Positions 1 to 6,023 are shown, numbered from the stretch's first letter. The stretch is 6,846 nucleotides of DNA from Thioalkalivibrio sp. (GCA_003553165.1 PUOZ01000158.1:1-6846), one strand, 5' to 3'. A program made the numbers and translations. Notes: generated by a model from the letters alone, not told the origin.

Positions 1-1
1 G

Positions 2-463
2 GTCGAGCCGCTGCGCGAGCTGTTCAAGGACGAGGTGCGCAGGATCGGCGTGGAACTGGGCCTGCCCTCCGAGATGGTGTACCGCCATCCCTTCCCCGGC
101 CCCGGGCTGGGCGTGCGCATCCTGGGCGAAGTGAAGAAGGAATACGCCGACCTGCTGCGGCGTGCCGACGACATCTTTATCGAGGAGCTGCGCCGCGCGA
201 GTCTCTACGACCAGGTTTCCCAGGCCTTCGCGGTATTCCTGCCGGTGCGCTCGGTCGGCGTGATGGGCGACGGCCGCCGCTACGATTACGTCATCGCGCT
301 GCGTGCCGTCGAGACCATCGACTTCATGACCGCCCGCTGGGCGCATCTGCCGTACGAGTTTCTTGATCTCGTATCGAGAAGAATCATCAACGAGATAGAC
401 GGCATATCGCGCGTCACCTACGACATTTCCGGAAAGCCTCCCGCCACCATCGAGTGGGAGTGA
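2..463 (+). CDS. guaA: GMP synthase (glutamine-hydrolysing), C-terminal part
   Basis: Partial gene: the frame is open from the window edge, giving the last 153 residues of a protein normally about 525 long. GuaA aminates XMP to GMP in the last step of guanine nucleotide synthesis, using glutamine and ATP in the cytoplasm. The visible part covers the end of the ATP-pyrophosphatase domain and the C-terminal dimerisation domain. Seen directly: the motif [11 protein letters not shown] at window residues 29-39, the block [14 protein letters not shown], the block [12 protein letters not shown], and the invariant ending [11 protein letters not shown]. These match E. coli GuaA almost residue for residue from memory, so the call is secure. 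The gene ends with TGA at 461-463 and appears intact at its 3' end. A hairpin terminator follows about 70 bp downstream. It is a housekeeping gene unrelated to the amide cluster beyond it. Confidence 0.97.
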   Translation, partial: VEPLRELFKDEVRRIGVELGLPSEMVYRHPFPGPGLGVRILGEVKKEYADLLRRADDIFIEELRRASLYDQVSQAFAVFLPVRSVGVMGDGRRYDYVIALRAVETIDFMTARWAHLPYEFLDLVSRRIINEIDGISRVTYDISGKPPATIEWE

Positions 464-471
464 CATCCAGT

Positions 472-483
472 GGGGTCGGACCA
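472..483 (+). repeat. Left terminal inverted repeat, 12 bp
   Basis: GGGGTCGGACCA, starting 8 bp after the guaA stop codon. It is the exact reverse complement of 747-758. The core GGTCGGACC is itself an odd palindrome, so each end is nearly self-complementary. Confidence 0.6.
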
Positions 484-530
484 AGCCAACCCTCTGATCC
501 AAAGAGCAATTAAGGCGAAAAACCACCCCG

Positions 531-555
531 AAAAGGCCCTTAAGGGGCCATTTTT
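531..555 (+). terminator. Rho-independent terminator after guaA, probably bidirectional
   Basis: An A4 run (531-534) precedes a GC stem GGCCCT/GGGGCC (535-540 with 544-549, one G-U pair, loop TAA). One A and then T5 (551-555) follow. The A-run before and T-run after make it symmetrical, so it could end transcription from either side. Further pairings outside the core, CACC 524-527 with GGTG 556-559 and TTAAGGCG 510-517 with CGCCCTAA 570-577 (7 of 8), make a larger imperfect palindrome. It lies inside the inverted-repeat-bounded segment, so guaA may be using a terminator brought in by that element. Confidence 0.75.
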
Positions 556-652
556 GGTGTCCAAAACGACGCCCTAACAGCGGAAACCCCCGGTGTGCCC
601 ATTCCGACCGCTCATGCGCTCCGGGAATTGGCTGGTACCTCGATCGCTTCCC

Positions 653-680
653 TTGAACAGCTGTTTTTGCCCTCTAAAAT
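653..680 (+). promoter_or_regulatory. Candidate sigma-70 promoter reading toward urtA
   Basis: TTGAAC (653-658; 4 of 6 to the -35 consensus) and TAAAAT (675-680; 5 of 6 to the -10 consensus) are separated by 16 bp. It lies downstream of the guaA terminator and is the best rightward hexamer pair I found in 464-1073. Transcription would start near 687, giving a leader of nearly 390 nt before urtA. It sits inside the putative mobile element. This is pattern matching only. Confidence 0.3.
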
Positions 681-690
681 GGCCCTCTAA
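669..690 (+). repeat. Short direct repeat GCCCTCTAA, two copies
   Basis: Nine-base identical copies at 669-677 and 682-690, 13 bp apart start to start, within the putative mobile element. The first copy overlaps the proposed -10 hexamer. This could be chance or a protein-binding repeat. Confidence 0.35.
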
Positions 691-746
691 GGCGTAATTT
701 CACCCGATTTTTGGCCTGTTTCCCTAAGCTTTACAACGACTTGTCC

Positions 747-758
747 TGGTCCGACCCC
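747..758 (-). repeat. Right terminal inverted repeat, 12 bp
   Basis: TGGTCCGACCCC, the exact reverse complement of 472-483. It marks the right end of the AT-richer segment, after which the sequence returns to high GC. Confidence 0.6.
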
Positions 759-867
759 GGGCTCTTGCGCTGGCGGGTTCGTTGGCGGCTTCCCTGAGAA
801 ATCACCCGCCCGAGCATCTCTCGCCGGCGTGTTGGCGTTCGCCTCCATGCGTCAAATGACTTAGGCG

Positions 868-893
868 GCTGCGCCATTTATCGAATGGGCAGC
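868..893 (+). other. Imperfect hairpin in the urtA leader
   Basis: GCTG 868-871 pairs with CAGC 890-893, and CCATT 874-878 pairs with AATGG 884-888 around the loop TATCG. A 2-nt by 1-nt internal loop separates the two stems, giving nine base pairs. No T-run follows, so it is not a terminator. Function unknown. Confidence 0.3.
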
Positions 894-918
894 TCCCGGC
901 TACCCACGGATACTCCTA

Positions 919-970
919 CCCGTCAGAAGTGAAAGACGTGCGGCCGGCACCGCGGCCTGCTGACTCCGGG
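919..970 (+). other. Candidate compound stem-loop in the urtA leader
   Basis: CCCG and TCAG (919-926) can pair with CTGA (960-963) and CGGG (967-970), with a 3-nt bulge at 964-966. Enclosed is a perfect 5-bp hairpin GGCCG/CGGCC (942-946 with 953-957) with a six-base loop GCACCG. The loop lacks the A1/G4 pattern reported for ANTAR-protein RNA targets. Such GC-rich DNA forms stems easily, so significance is uncertain. Confidence 0.25.
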
Positions 971-1017
971 CCACGCGCTTGATCAACCCAGGGACCTGGC
1001 CGCCGACGGGAAGACGC

Positions 1018-1038
1018 GGTATCGGCATTCCCGATACC
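1018..1038. promoter_or_regulatory. Perfect 8-bp inverted repeat before urtA (operator or RNA hairpin)
   Basis: GGTATCGG (1018-1025), spacer CATTC, CCGATACC (1031-1038): all eight pairs match. The centre is about 46 bp before the urtA ATG. The size and symmetry fit either a binding site for a dimeric repressor or activator, or a hairpin in the mRNA leader. The right arm's CCGAT recurs at 1044-1048, so the left arm could pair alternatively there. No T-run follows, so it is not a simple terminator. Confidence 0.45.
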
Positions 1039-1073
1039 TGTGACCGATCTCCAACTCAACGAGGTACGACGAC

Positions 1074-2324
1074 ATGACCGACATCAAGATCCCGTTTACC
1101 CGACGCAAGCTCCTGAAGATGATGCTTGCCGCCCCGGTCGCAGCATCCGGCGTCCTGGGAACCAGTACGGCCTTTGGCAAGCCTGCGACCTCCGTAATCA
1201 ATACCACCGGCCTCGCGGTTACCGATGACACCGTCAAGTGCGGCATTCTGCATTCCCTGACGGGTACGATGGCGATCAGCGAAACCGGCTCGGTGGAAGC
1301 GGAGACCCTCGCGATCGAACAGATCAATGCGATGGGCGGCATTCTCGGACGGAAGATCGAGATCATCCTGGAAGACGGCGCCAGTGACTGGCCGACCTTC
1401 GCCGAGCGGGCGCGCAAGCTTCTCCGTCAGGACAACGTCGCCTCGATCATGGGCTGCTGGACTTCCGCTTCGCGCAAGGCGGTGTTGCCCGTGCTCGAGC
1501 GCCAGAACGGTCTGCTCTACTACCCCACCTTCTACGAAGGACTGGAGCAGTCCCCCAACGTGATCTACACCGGCCAGGAAGCCACCCAGCAGATCCTGGC
1601 GTCACTCGACTGGCTGTGGAACGAGAAGGGCATCCGTACCTTCTACCTGGTGGGTTCCGACTACATCTGGCCGCGCACATCGATGAAGATCGCGCGCATC
1701 CACATTGAACAGGTATTGGGTGGTCAGGTCGTGGGCGAGGATTACGCGCCGCTCGGCCATACCTCTTTCGGCTCCCTGATCAATCGCATCCGCCTGCGCC
1801 GCCCCGACGCCATCTTCGCGGCGGTGGTTGGCGGTTCGAACGTTGCGTTCTTCCGCCAGTTGAACTCCGCCGGCCTGAACGGCAAGACCCAGACGCTGCT
1901 GTCGCTCGCCACCACTGAGGATGAAGTCCTTGGCATCGGCGGTGAGAACGTCGAGGGCTTCTTCTCCAGCATGAAGTACTTCCAGAGCCTTGACAACGAG
2001 AACAACATCGCCTTCGTCAAGGCCTTCAAGGAACGCTGGGGCGATGACAGCGTGATCGGCGATGTCACGCAGGCCGCCTACCTCGGGCCGTGGCTGTGGA
2101 AGGAAGCCTGTGAGCGTGCGGGCAGCTTCGATGTTGCGAAGGTGACTGCAGCGTCGCCGGGGATCCAGCTGACCACGGCGCCCGAAGGGTTCGTCGAGGT
2201 CCACCCGAACCACCACCTCTGGAGCAAGACACGGATCGGCGAGAGGCGCCGCGACGGTCAGGCCGATGTGGTGTGGGAGTCCGACCTGATCGAGCCGAAC
2301 CCCTTCCCTGAAGGCTATCAGTAA
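1074..2324 (+). CDS. urtA: Urt-family ABC transporter substrate-binding protein, likely for urea or short amides
   Basis: Periplasmic ligand receptor of a branched-chain amino acid-type (HAAT) importer, 416 aa, the normal length for UrtA. The N-terminus carries a twin-arginine-like signal, TRRKLLK at residues 9-15, then a hydrophobic stretch to about residue 35, suggesting Tat export of a folded protein. Family blocks seen: ILHSLTGTMAISE (58-70), EDGASDWPTFAE (100-111), GCWTSASRKAVLPVLE (127-142), YPTFYEGLEQSPNVIYTG (150-167), GSDYIWPRT (194-202), APLGHTSFG (225-233), SNVAFFRQL (255-263) and HHLWSKTRIGE (380-390). From memory, urea-specific UrtA reads close to YPVQYEGLECS in the fifth block, so the pocket may differ. 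GAGGT 8 nt upstream supports this start. It is the first gene of the cluster and is followed by a strong hairpin, consistent with higher expression than the permeases. Ligand assignment to amides rests on the downstream amidase and is inference. Confidence 0.88.
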   Translation: MTDIKIPFTRRKLLKMMLAAPVAASGVLGTSTAFGKPATSVINTTGLAVTDDTVKCGILHSLTGTMAISETGSVEAETLAIEQINAMGGILGRKIEIILEDGASDWPTFAERARKLLRQDNVASIMGCWTSASRKAVLPVLERQNGLLYYPTFYEGLEQSPNVIYTGQEATQQILASLDWLWNEKGIRTFYLVGSDYIWPRTSMKIARIHIEQVLGGQVVGEDYAPLGHTSFGSLINRIRLRRPDAIFAAVVGGSNVAFFRQLNSAGLNGKTQTLLSLATTEDEVLGIGGENVEGFFSSMKYFQSLDNENNIAFVKAFKERWGDDSVIGDVTQAAYLGPWLWKEACERAGSFDVAKVTAASPGIQLTTAPEGFVEVHPNHHLWSKTRIGERRRDGQADVVWESDLIEPNPFPEGYQ

Positions 2325-2335
2325 GACACTGCCGC

Positions 2336-2372
2336 GCGCGGGGGTCCTGTCGCTGGGACAGGGCCCCCGCGC
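2336..2372 (+). promoter_or_regulatory. Strong intercistronic hairpin between urtA and urtB
   Basis: Sixteen continuous pairs with one G-U: 2336-2351 with 2357-2372, loop GCTGG (2352-2356). It begins 11 bp after the urtA stop. No T-run follows, so it is unlikely to be an efficient rho-independent terminator. Hairpins in this place after binding-protein genes are known to protect the upstream mRNA from 3' exonucleases, or to reduce read-through, so the receptor is made in excess over the membrane parts. The structure is seen in the sequence; the role is inferred. Confidence 0.7.
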
Positions 2373-2422
2373 TCCGGCTGACCGAGCGATCGGGCCTTGG
2401 ATTCATTCGTCGGGGTGCAAAA

Positions 2423-3343
2423 ATGGATTATTCAGCGCAGGACCTGATGGCTATTGCGGCCATGCAGGGCTTTGCGGGACTCAGCTTCTTCTCGGTCCTG
2501 CTGCTCATGGCCTTGGGGCTCGCGATCATCTTTGGGCAGATGCGGGTCATCAACATGGCCCACGGCGAGTTCATGGTGATCGGCGCCTACACCACTTATA
2601 TGCTTTCGGTCCAGGCGAGCGCTATGGCTCCCTGGGCGTCCGAGTACTACATCCTGCTGGCGATCCCGGCCGCGTTCCTCACTGCCTTTATTGCCGGGAT
2701 GGTGATCGAGGTCGTGATGATCCGTCACCTGTACCACCGACCACTGGATACGCTCCTGGCGACCTGGGGGCTTGCGTTGATCATGCAACAGGGCTTCCGA
2801 ACCTTTTTCGGCGCGCGTGAGGTCAGCCCCAGCACGCCTTCGTGGCTGGAAGGATCCTGGCGTCCCACAGACATGATCGATATCCCGCTGAACGGAATGG
2901 CGATCATGCTGCTGACGCTCCTGGTGACGCTGGGTGTGGTCTGGCTGATGTACCGGTCGCGCTGGGGGCTGCGTGTCCGCGCAACCATGGCCAGCCGTGA
3001 CATGAGCATGGCCGTCGGCATCAACACGCGCTGGGTCGATCGCCTGACATTCGCACTAGGCTGCGGCCTTGCCGGTATCGCCGGGGCCGCGTTCACGATG
3101 ATCTCGTCCACGGGGCCGACCAGCGGAACCCTGTACATCGTGGACACCTTCCTCGTGGTGGTGTTCGGTGGCGCCGGCAGCATTACCGGAACGGTCGTCT
3201 CCGCCTTCCTGATTGCCCAGGGGCAATCGATTCTCGAGTTCTTCCTCGGCAGCTCCATGGCCAAGGTGACCACCCTGCTGGTGATCATCGGCATCCTCAT
3301 GCTGCGACCGGAAGGATTGTTCAAGAGCAAGGTCCGCCGTTAG
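2423..3343 (+). CDS. urtB: Urt-family ABC transporter permease, LivH/UrtB type
   Basis: Inner-membrane permease, one half of the transport channel, 306 aa. The LivH/UrtB signature is clear: GLAIIFGQMRVINMAHGEFM at residues 32-51 and GAY at 54-56. Near the C-terminus, FGGAGSITGTVVSA (248-261) and the ending LRPEGLF are typical of the family. Hydrophobic segments are visible at about 16-38, 75-100, 157-177, 208-228, 238-266 and 280-295, with shorter ones between. Many proteobacterial UrtB proteins are, from memory, above 500 aa with an extra N-terminal region; this one lacks it and is LivH-sized. The ATG at 2423 is preceded only by a weak GGGGTG, and the protein begins appropriately just before the first membrane segment. 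It follows the 98-bp gap with the hairpin and lies 27 bp before the next permease gene. Confidence 0.9.
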   Translation: MDYSAQDLMAIAAMQGFAGLSFFSVLLLMALGLAIIFGQMRVINMAHGEFMVIGAYTTYMLSVQASAMAPWASEYYILLAIPAAFLTAFIAGMVIEVVMIRHLYHRPLDTLLATWGLALIMQQGFRTFFGAREVSPSTPSWLEGSWRPTDMIDIPLNGMAIMLLTLLVTLGVVWLMYRSRWGLRVRATMASRDMSMAVGINTRWVDRLTFALGCGLAGIAGAAFTMISSTGPTSGTLYIVDTFLVVVFGGAGSITGTVVSAFLIAQGQSILEFFLGSSMAKVTTLLVIIGILMLRPEGLFKSKVRR

Positions 3344-3370
3344 GTCAACCCCTGCCAGGAGCTCAGTACG

Positions 3371-4546
3371 ATGAGTTATACACTGCCCAAGATTCTGGAA
3401 AAACGCGGCCTTCCGGGGTTGTTGATTCTGGCCTTTGTCATCCTGGTTTTCGTGCCGCTGACCATGGATGTGGACGGGATCAACCTGACCGGACGCTTCC
3501 TGTCCTTTGCATTCGTCGCGGTGGGCCTGTCGCTGGCCTGGGGATATGGCGGCATGCTCAGTCTCGGTCAGGGTCTGTTCTTCGGCATCGGCGGCTACGC
3601 GATGGCGATGTATCTGAAGCTGGAGGCCTCCACTCCGGAGGCCACCCGCATCCAGAGCACTCCGGGCATTCCGGACTTCATGGACTGGAACCAGATCACG
3701 GCACTGCCCTGGTTCTGGGTGCCCTTCAACAGCCTGACCTTCACCGTGCTGGCCATTCTCATACTGCCGGCCCTGGTTGCCGCCCTGATCGGATTCGCGC
3801 TGTTCACCCGGCGTGTCACGGGTGTGTTCTTCGCGATCATCACCCAGGCCCTGGTGACGATCGCCACCATTCTTGTGATCGGCCAGCAGGGGTACACGGG
3901 GGGTGTCAACGGCATCACGGACCTGCGGACGCTGAAGGGCTGGGACATCCATTCCGACTCCGCCCTGGTGACCTTGTATTACGTCAACGGCGTGCTCCTG
4001 CTGGCGGTGATCGCGCTGGGCATGTGGGTTCTCTCGACCAAGTACGGCCGGATTCTGATGGCCACGCGGGATCAGGAAAACCGTATCCGCTTCTCGGGCT
4101 ACAACGTGGCCTATTTCAAGGTCTTCATCTTTGCGCTGTCGGCGTTCATGTCCGGTATCGGCGGAGCGATGTTCACGCTGCAGGTCGGATTCATGTCTCC
4201 GAGCATCATCGGGATCATTCCGTCGATCGAGTTCGTGATCTTTGCCGCGGTGGGCGGCCGCCTCTCCCTGCTGGGCGCCGTATACGGAACCCTGCTGGTC
4301 ACCTATGCGAGAAACCTGTTCGCGGAGGCTTATCCGGAACTCTGGTTGTTCCTGATCGGAGGCATCTTCATCGCGGTCGTCATGTTCGCACCTTATGGAC
4401 TCGCGGGTCTGTACGAAAAGTATGTGAAGAGGCGCTGGAATGCCTTCCTGGCGAGTCGTGGCTGGAAGCGCCCGAATGGCTCGGATGACGATGCCCTCAA
4501 GAGTCAACTCATGGATGCCAAACCGGCTTCGGAGGCCAGCAAATGA
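3371..4546 (+). CDS. urtC: Urt-family ABC transporter permease, LivM/UrtC type
   Basis: Second inner-membrane permease, partner of UrtB, 391 aa, within the usual UrtC size range. Diagnostic blocks: AWGYGGMLSLGQGLFFGIGGYAMAMY (56-81), QGYTGGVNGITDL (173-185), the cytoplasmic loop ATRDQENRIRFSGYNV (231-246) that probably contacts the ATPases, and AAVGGRLSLLGAVYGTLLV (292-310). Hydrophobic stretches occur at about 16-30, 42-58, 66-81, 122-145, 152-171, 203-221, 251-270, 283-295 and 325-343. A charged, presumably cytoplasmic tail runs from about 346 to the end. AGGAG at 3357-3361, 9 nt before the ATG, supports the start. The stop codon overlaps the next start (ATGA), indicating translational coupling to the UrtD gene. 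No damage is visible. Confidence 0.92.
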   Translation: MSYTLPKILEKRGLPGLLILAFVILVFVPLTMDVDGINLTGRFLSFAFVAVGLSLAWGYGGMLSLGQGLFFGIGGYAMAMYLKLEASTPEATRIQSTPGIPDFMDWNQITALPWFWVPFNSLTFTVLAILILPALVAALIGFALFTRRVTGVFFAIITQALVTIATILVIGQQGYTGGVNGITDLRTLKGWDIHSDSALVTLYYVNGVLLLAVIALGMWVLSTKYGRILMATRDQENRIRFSGYNVAYFKVFIFALSAFMSGIGGAMFTLQVGFMSPSIIGIIPSIEFVIFAAVGGRLSLLGAVYGTLLVTYARNLFAEAYPELWLFLIGGIFIAVVMFAPYGLAGLYEKYVKRRWNAFLASRGWKRPNGSDDDALKSQLMDAKPASEASK

Positions 4547-5301
4547 CACCCCATCTGGAACCGCATTCGCCGCTGCTGCTCGCAATCGAGGACCTGTCCG
4601 TATCGTTTGACGGATTCAAGGCGATCGAAGGCCTGACTTTCTACATGGACATGGGAGAGCTGCGCGTGATCATCGGCCCGAACGGTGCCGGGAAGACCAC
4701 GCTGCTGGACCTGATCTGCGGCAAGACCAAGGCCAGCGAGGGCTCGATCAAGCTGAAGGACATCGAACTCACGAAGTTGGCCGAACACCGGATCGTCGCG
4801 CATGGCGTCGGGCGCAAGTTCCAGACGCCGTCGGTCTACGAGTCTCTCACCGTGTACGAAAACCTCGAGGTCTCCTACCCCGAAGGCAAGTCGGTATTCG
4901 GGGCCCTGTTCTTCAAGAACACGGCCGAGGTGGACCGGAAGATCCGCAAGACTGCCGCAACGATCTTCCTCGATGGCGAACTCGATCGGCTTGCCGCTGA
5001 GCTCAGCCATGGTCAGAAACAGTGGCTCGAGATCGGCATGTTGCTGATCCAGGAACCGGAGTTAATGATGCTGGACGAACCGGTTGCCGGAATGAGCGTG
5101 CGCGAGCGGGAACAGACGGCCGAGTTGCTCAACCGGATCAGCGAGGGCCGCTCGATCATCGTGATCGAACATGACATGGAGTTCGTCAAGCGCATCGCCC
5201 GGAAAGTCACCGTGATGCACCAGGGCAAGATCCTCGCCGAGGGCAGCATGGAAAAGGTTCAGTCGGACCCAAGGGTCATCGAAGTCTACCTGGGTCATTG
5301 A
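4543..5301 (+). CDS. urtD: Urt-family ABC transporter ATPase, LivG/UrtD type
   Basis: Cytoplasmic ATP-binding subunit that powers the importer, 252 aa, a typical length. All ABC motifs are present: Walker A GPNGAGKTT (45-53), Q-loop Q94 within KFQTPSVYE, signature LSHGQ (154-158, the form usual for UrtD), Walker B LMMLDEP (174-180) with D178 and the catalytic E179, and H-loop H210 in IEHDMEF. The C-terminal GKILAEGSMEKVQSDPRVIEVYLG is the usual family ending. The start overlaps the urtC stop by 4 bp, with GGAGG at 4531-4535, 7 nt upstream. About 14 residues precede the first strand of the ATPase fold, a little long but acceptable. It should form a heterodimer with the UrtE-type ATPase encoded 27 bp downstream. 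Confidence 0.93.
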   Translation: MTPHLEPHSPLLLAIEDLSVSFDGFKAIEGLTFYMDMGELRVIIGPNGAGKTTLLDLICGKTKASEGSIKLKDIELTKLAEHRIVAHGVGRKFQTPSVYESLTVYENLEVSYPEGKSVFGALFFKNTAEVDRKIRKTAATIFLDGELDRLAAELSHGQKQWLEIGMLLIQEPELMMLDEPVAGMSVREREQTAELLNRISEGRSIIVIEHDMEFVKRIARKVTVMHQGKILAEGSMEKVQSDPRVIEVYLGH

Positions 5302-5328
5302 TCAAAACGCTGCAGAGGGTACAAGCAA

Positions 5329-6018
5329 ATGTTTCAAGTTACGGGATTGCGATCCGGCTACGGGCAAAGCGAGGTCATCAAGGGTCTCGACGTCACCGTG
5401 AACAGAAACGAGACCCTGGCCATCATGGGCCGCAACGGCATGGGCAAGACGACGCTGTTCAAGACCCTGGTCGGACTGATCCCCGCCACCGCGGGAAAGG
5501 TCGAGCTCAATGGCGAGGATATCTCGGCGGTGCCGACGTACAAGCGAGTTGCCAAGGGGCTCGCCTATGTTCCCCAGGGCCGGGTCATTTTCTCCGAACT
5601 CACGGTGCTGGAGAACATCAGCACCGGCCTGGAGACGGTGAAAGGCAAGAAGATCCCAGACGAGATCTTCGAACTGTTCCCGGTCCTGCATGACATGCGC
5701 CGGCGCAAGGGCGGAAACCTTTCCGGCGGTCAGCAGCAGCAGCTGGCGATCGCGCGGGCGCTGGTTTCCAACCCCAAGATCCTGCTGCTGGACGAACCCA
5801 CGGAGGGCATACAGCCGTCGATCATCAAGGACATTGCCAAGACCCTGAACGAGATCAGCCGGACACGGGATATCACCATTATCGTGTCGGAACAGATCCT
5901 CAGCTTCACCCTGGAGATTGCGGATCGTTTGTTGGTAATGGAGTCCGGAAACGTGGTGCACGAAACCGCCCGCGCCGATTGTGACGAGGCGACGATCAGC
6001 CGTTATCTCTCGGTGTAA
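5329..6018 (+). CDS. urtE: Urt-family ABC transporter ATPase, LivF/UrtE type
   Basis: Second ATP-binding subunit, 229 aa, typical of UrtE/LivF. Motifs: Walker A GRNGMGKTT (34-42), Q-loop Q83 in YVPQGRVIF, signature LSGGQ (131-135) followed by QQQLAIARAL, Walker B ILLLDEP with D155 and E156, then TEGIQPSII, which is characteristic of UrtE. The H-loop position carries glutamine (Q189 in VSEQ) instead of histidine; LivF proteins share this, so it is a family trait and not damage. AGAGGG at 5314-5319, 9 nt before the ATG, supports the start. It completes a five-part importer. The next gene, amiE, starts after an 84-bp gap containing two small hairpins. Confidence 0.93.
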   Translation: MFQVTGLRSGYGQSEVIKGLDVTVNRNETLAIMGRNGMGKTTLFKTLVGLIPATAGKVELNGEDISAVPTYKRVAKGLAYVPQGRVIFSELTVLENISTGLETVKGKKIPDEIFELFPVLHDMRRRKGGNLSGGQQQQLAIARALVSNPKILLLDEPTEGIQPSIIKDIAKTLNEISRTRDITIIVSEQILSFTLEIADRLLVMESGNVVHETARADCDEATISRYLSV

Positions 6019-6023
6019 TTCGA

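Larger units (their letters stand above)
472..758. mobile_element. Putative MITE-like non-coding element bounded by inverted repeats
   Basis: A 287-bp segment starts with GGGGTCGGACCA (472-483) and ends with its exact reverse complement (747-758). The similarity continues imperfectly inward, to 15 of 17 positions. The interior has no credible coding frame. A hand count of 481-750 gives about 52% GC, visibly below the flanking genes. Inside are a strong terminator-like hairpin with arms extending over 510-577, a repeated GCCCTCTAA, and a promoter-like pair of hexamers. Ends of the GGGGTC(G/A)GA type recur, to my recollection, around small mobile or REP-related elements in gammaproteobacteria, but I cannot confirm a family. 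No target-site duplication is evident. It could also be an old decayed insertion or a chance repeat pair in an ordinary spacer. Confidence 0.45.
759..1073 (+). other. Gene-free leader region upstream of urtA
   Basis: No credible gene is seen on either strand; the short open frames at its right end overlap urtA and lack any recognisable protein. GC content is high again. What it holds is a set of inverted repeats (868-893, 919-970, 1018-1038) and a ribosome-binding site GAGGT at 1061-1065, 8 nt before the urtA start. I looked for the ykkC/guanidine-I riboswitch pattern, known from urea-like transporter operons, and did not recognise it. If the promoter near 653-680 is real, this whole stretch would be 5' untranslated RNA. 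Confidence 0.5.

Noticed and set aside
943..961. Sigma-54-like GGCAC...TGC in the urtA leader
   Set aside because: The GG and GC are separated by 11 bp instead of the required 10, so it should not be recognised.
759..1073. A ykkC (guanidine-I) riboswitch before the Urt-like transporter
   Set aside because: Such RNAs precede some urea/guanidine transporter operons, but I did not find the conserved core segments of that motif here.
983..1417. A 144-codon minus-strand frame spanning the urtA leader and start
   Set aside because: Most of it is antisense to urtA, and the remainder covers the palindrome and leader. No domain or conserved motif is seen.
2336..2372. Rho-independent terminator after urtA
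   Set aside because: The stem is strong but is followed by TCCGGCTG with no T-run, and downstream genes complete the same transporter. It is better treated as a stabilising or attenuating hairpin.
3056..4585. A 509-codon open frame on the minus strand opposite urtB and urtC
   Set aside because: It lies opposite well-supported permease genes in high-GC DNA. Its translation is rich in charged and polar residues (H, R, E, D, Q) with no family motif, typical of an antisense shadow.
5881..5910. Missing H-loop histidine in the UrtE-type ATPase as a sign of inactivation
   Set aside because: The glutamine at this place is shared by LivF proteins and all other ATPase motifs are intact.
1074..6018. 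Calling the importer a proven urea transporter
   Set aside because: The family fits, but no urease or urea carboxylase gene is in view and the adjacent enzyme is an amidase, so substrate is left open.
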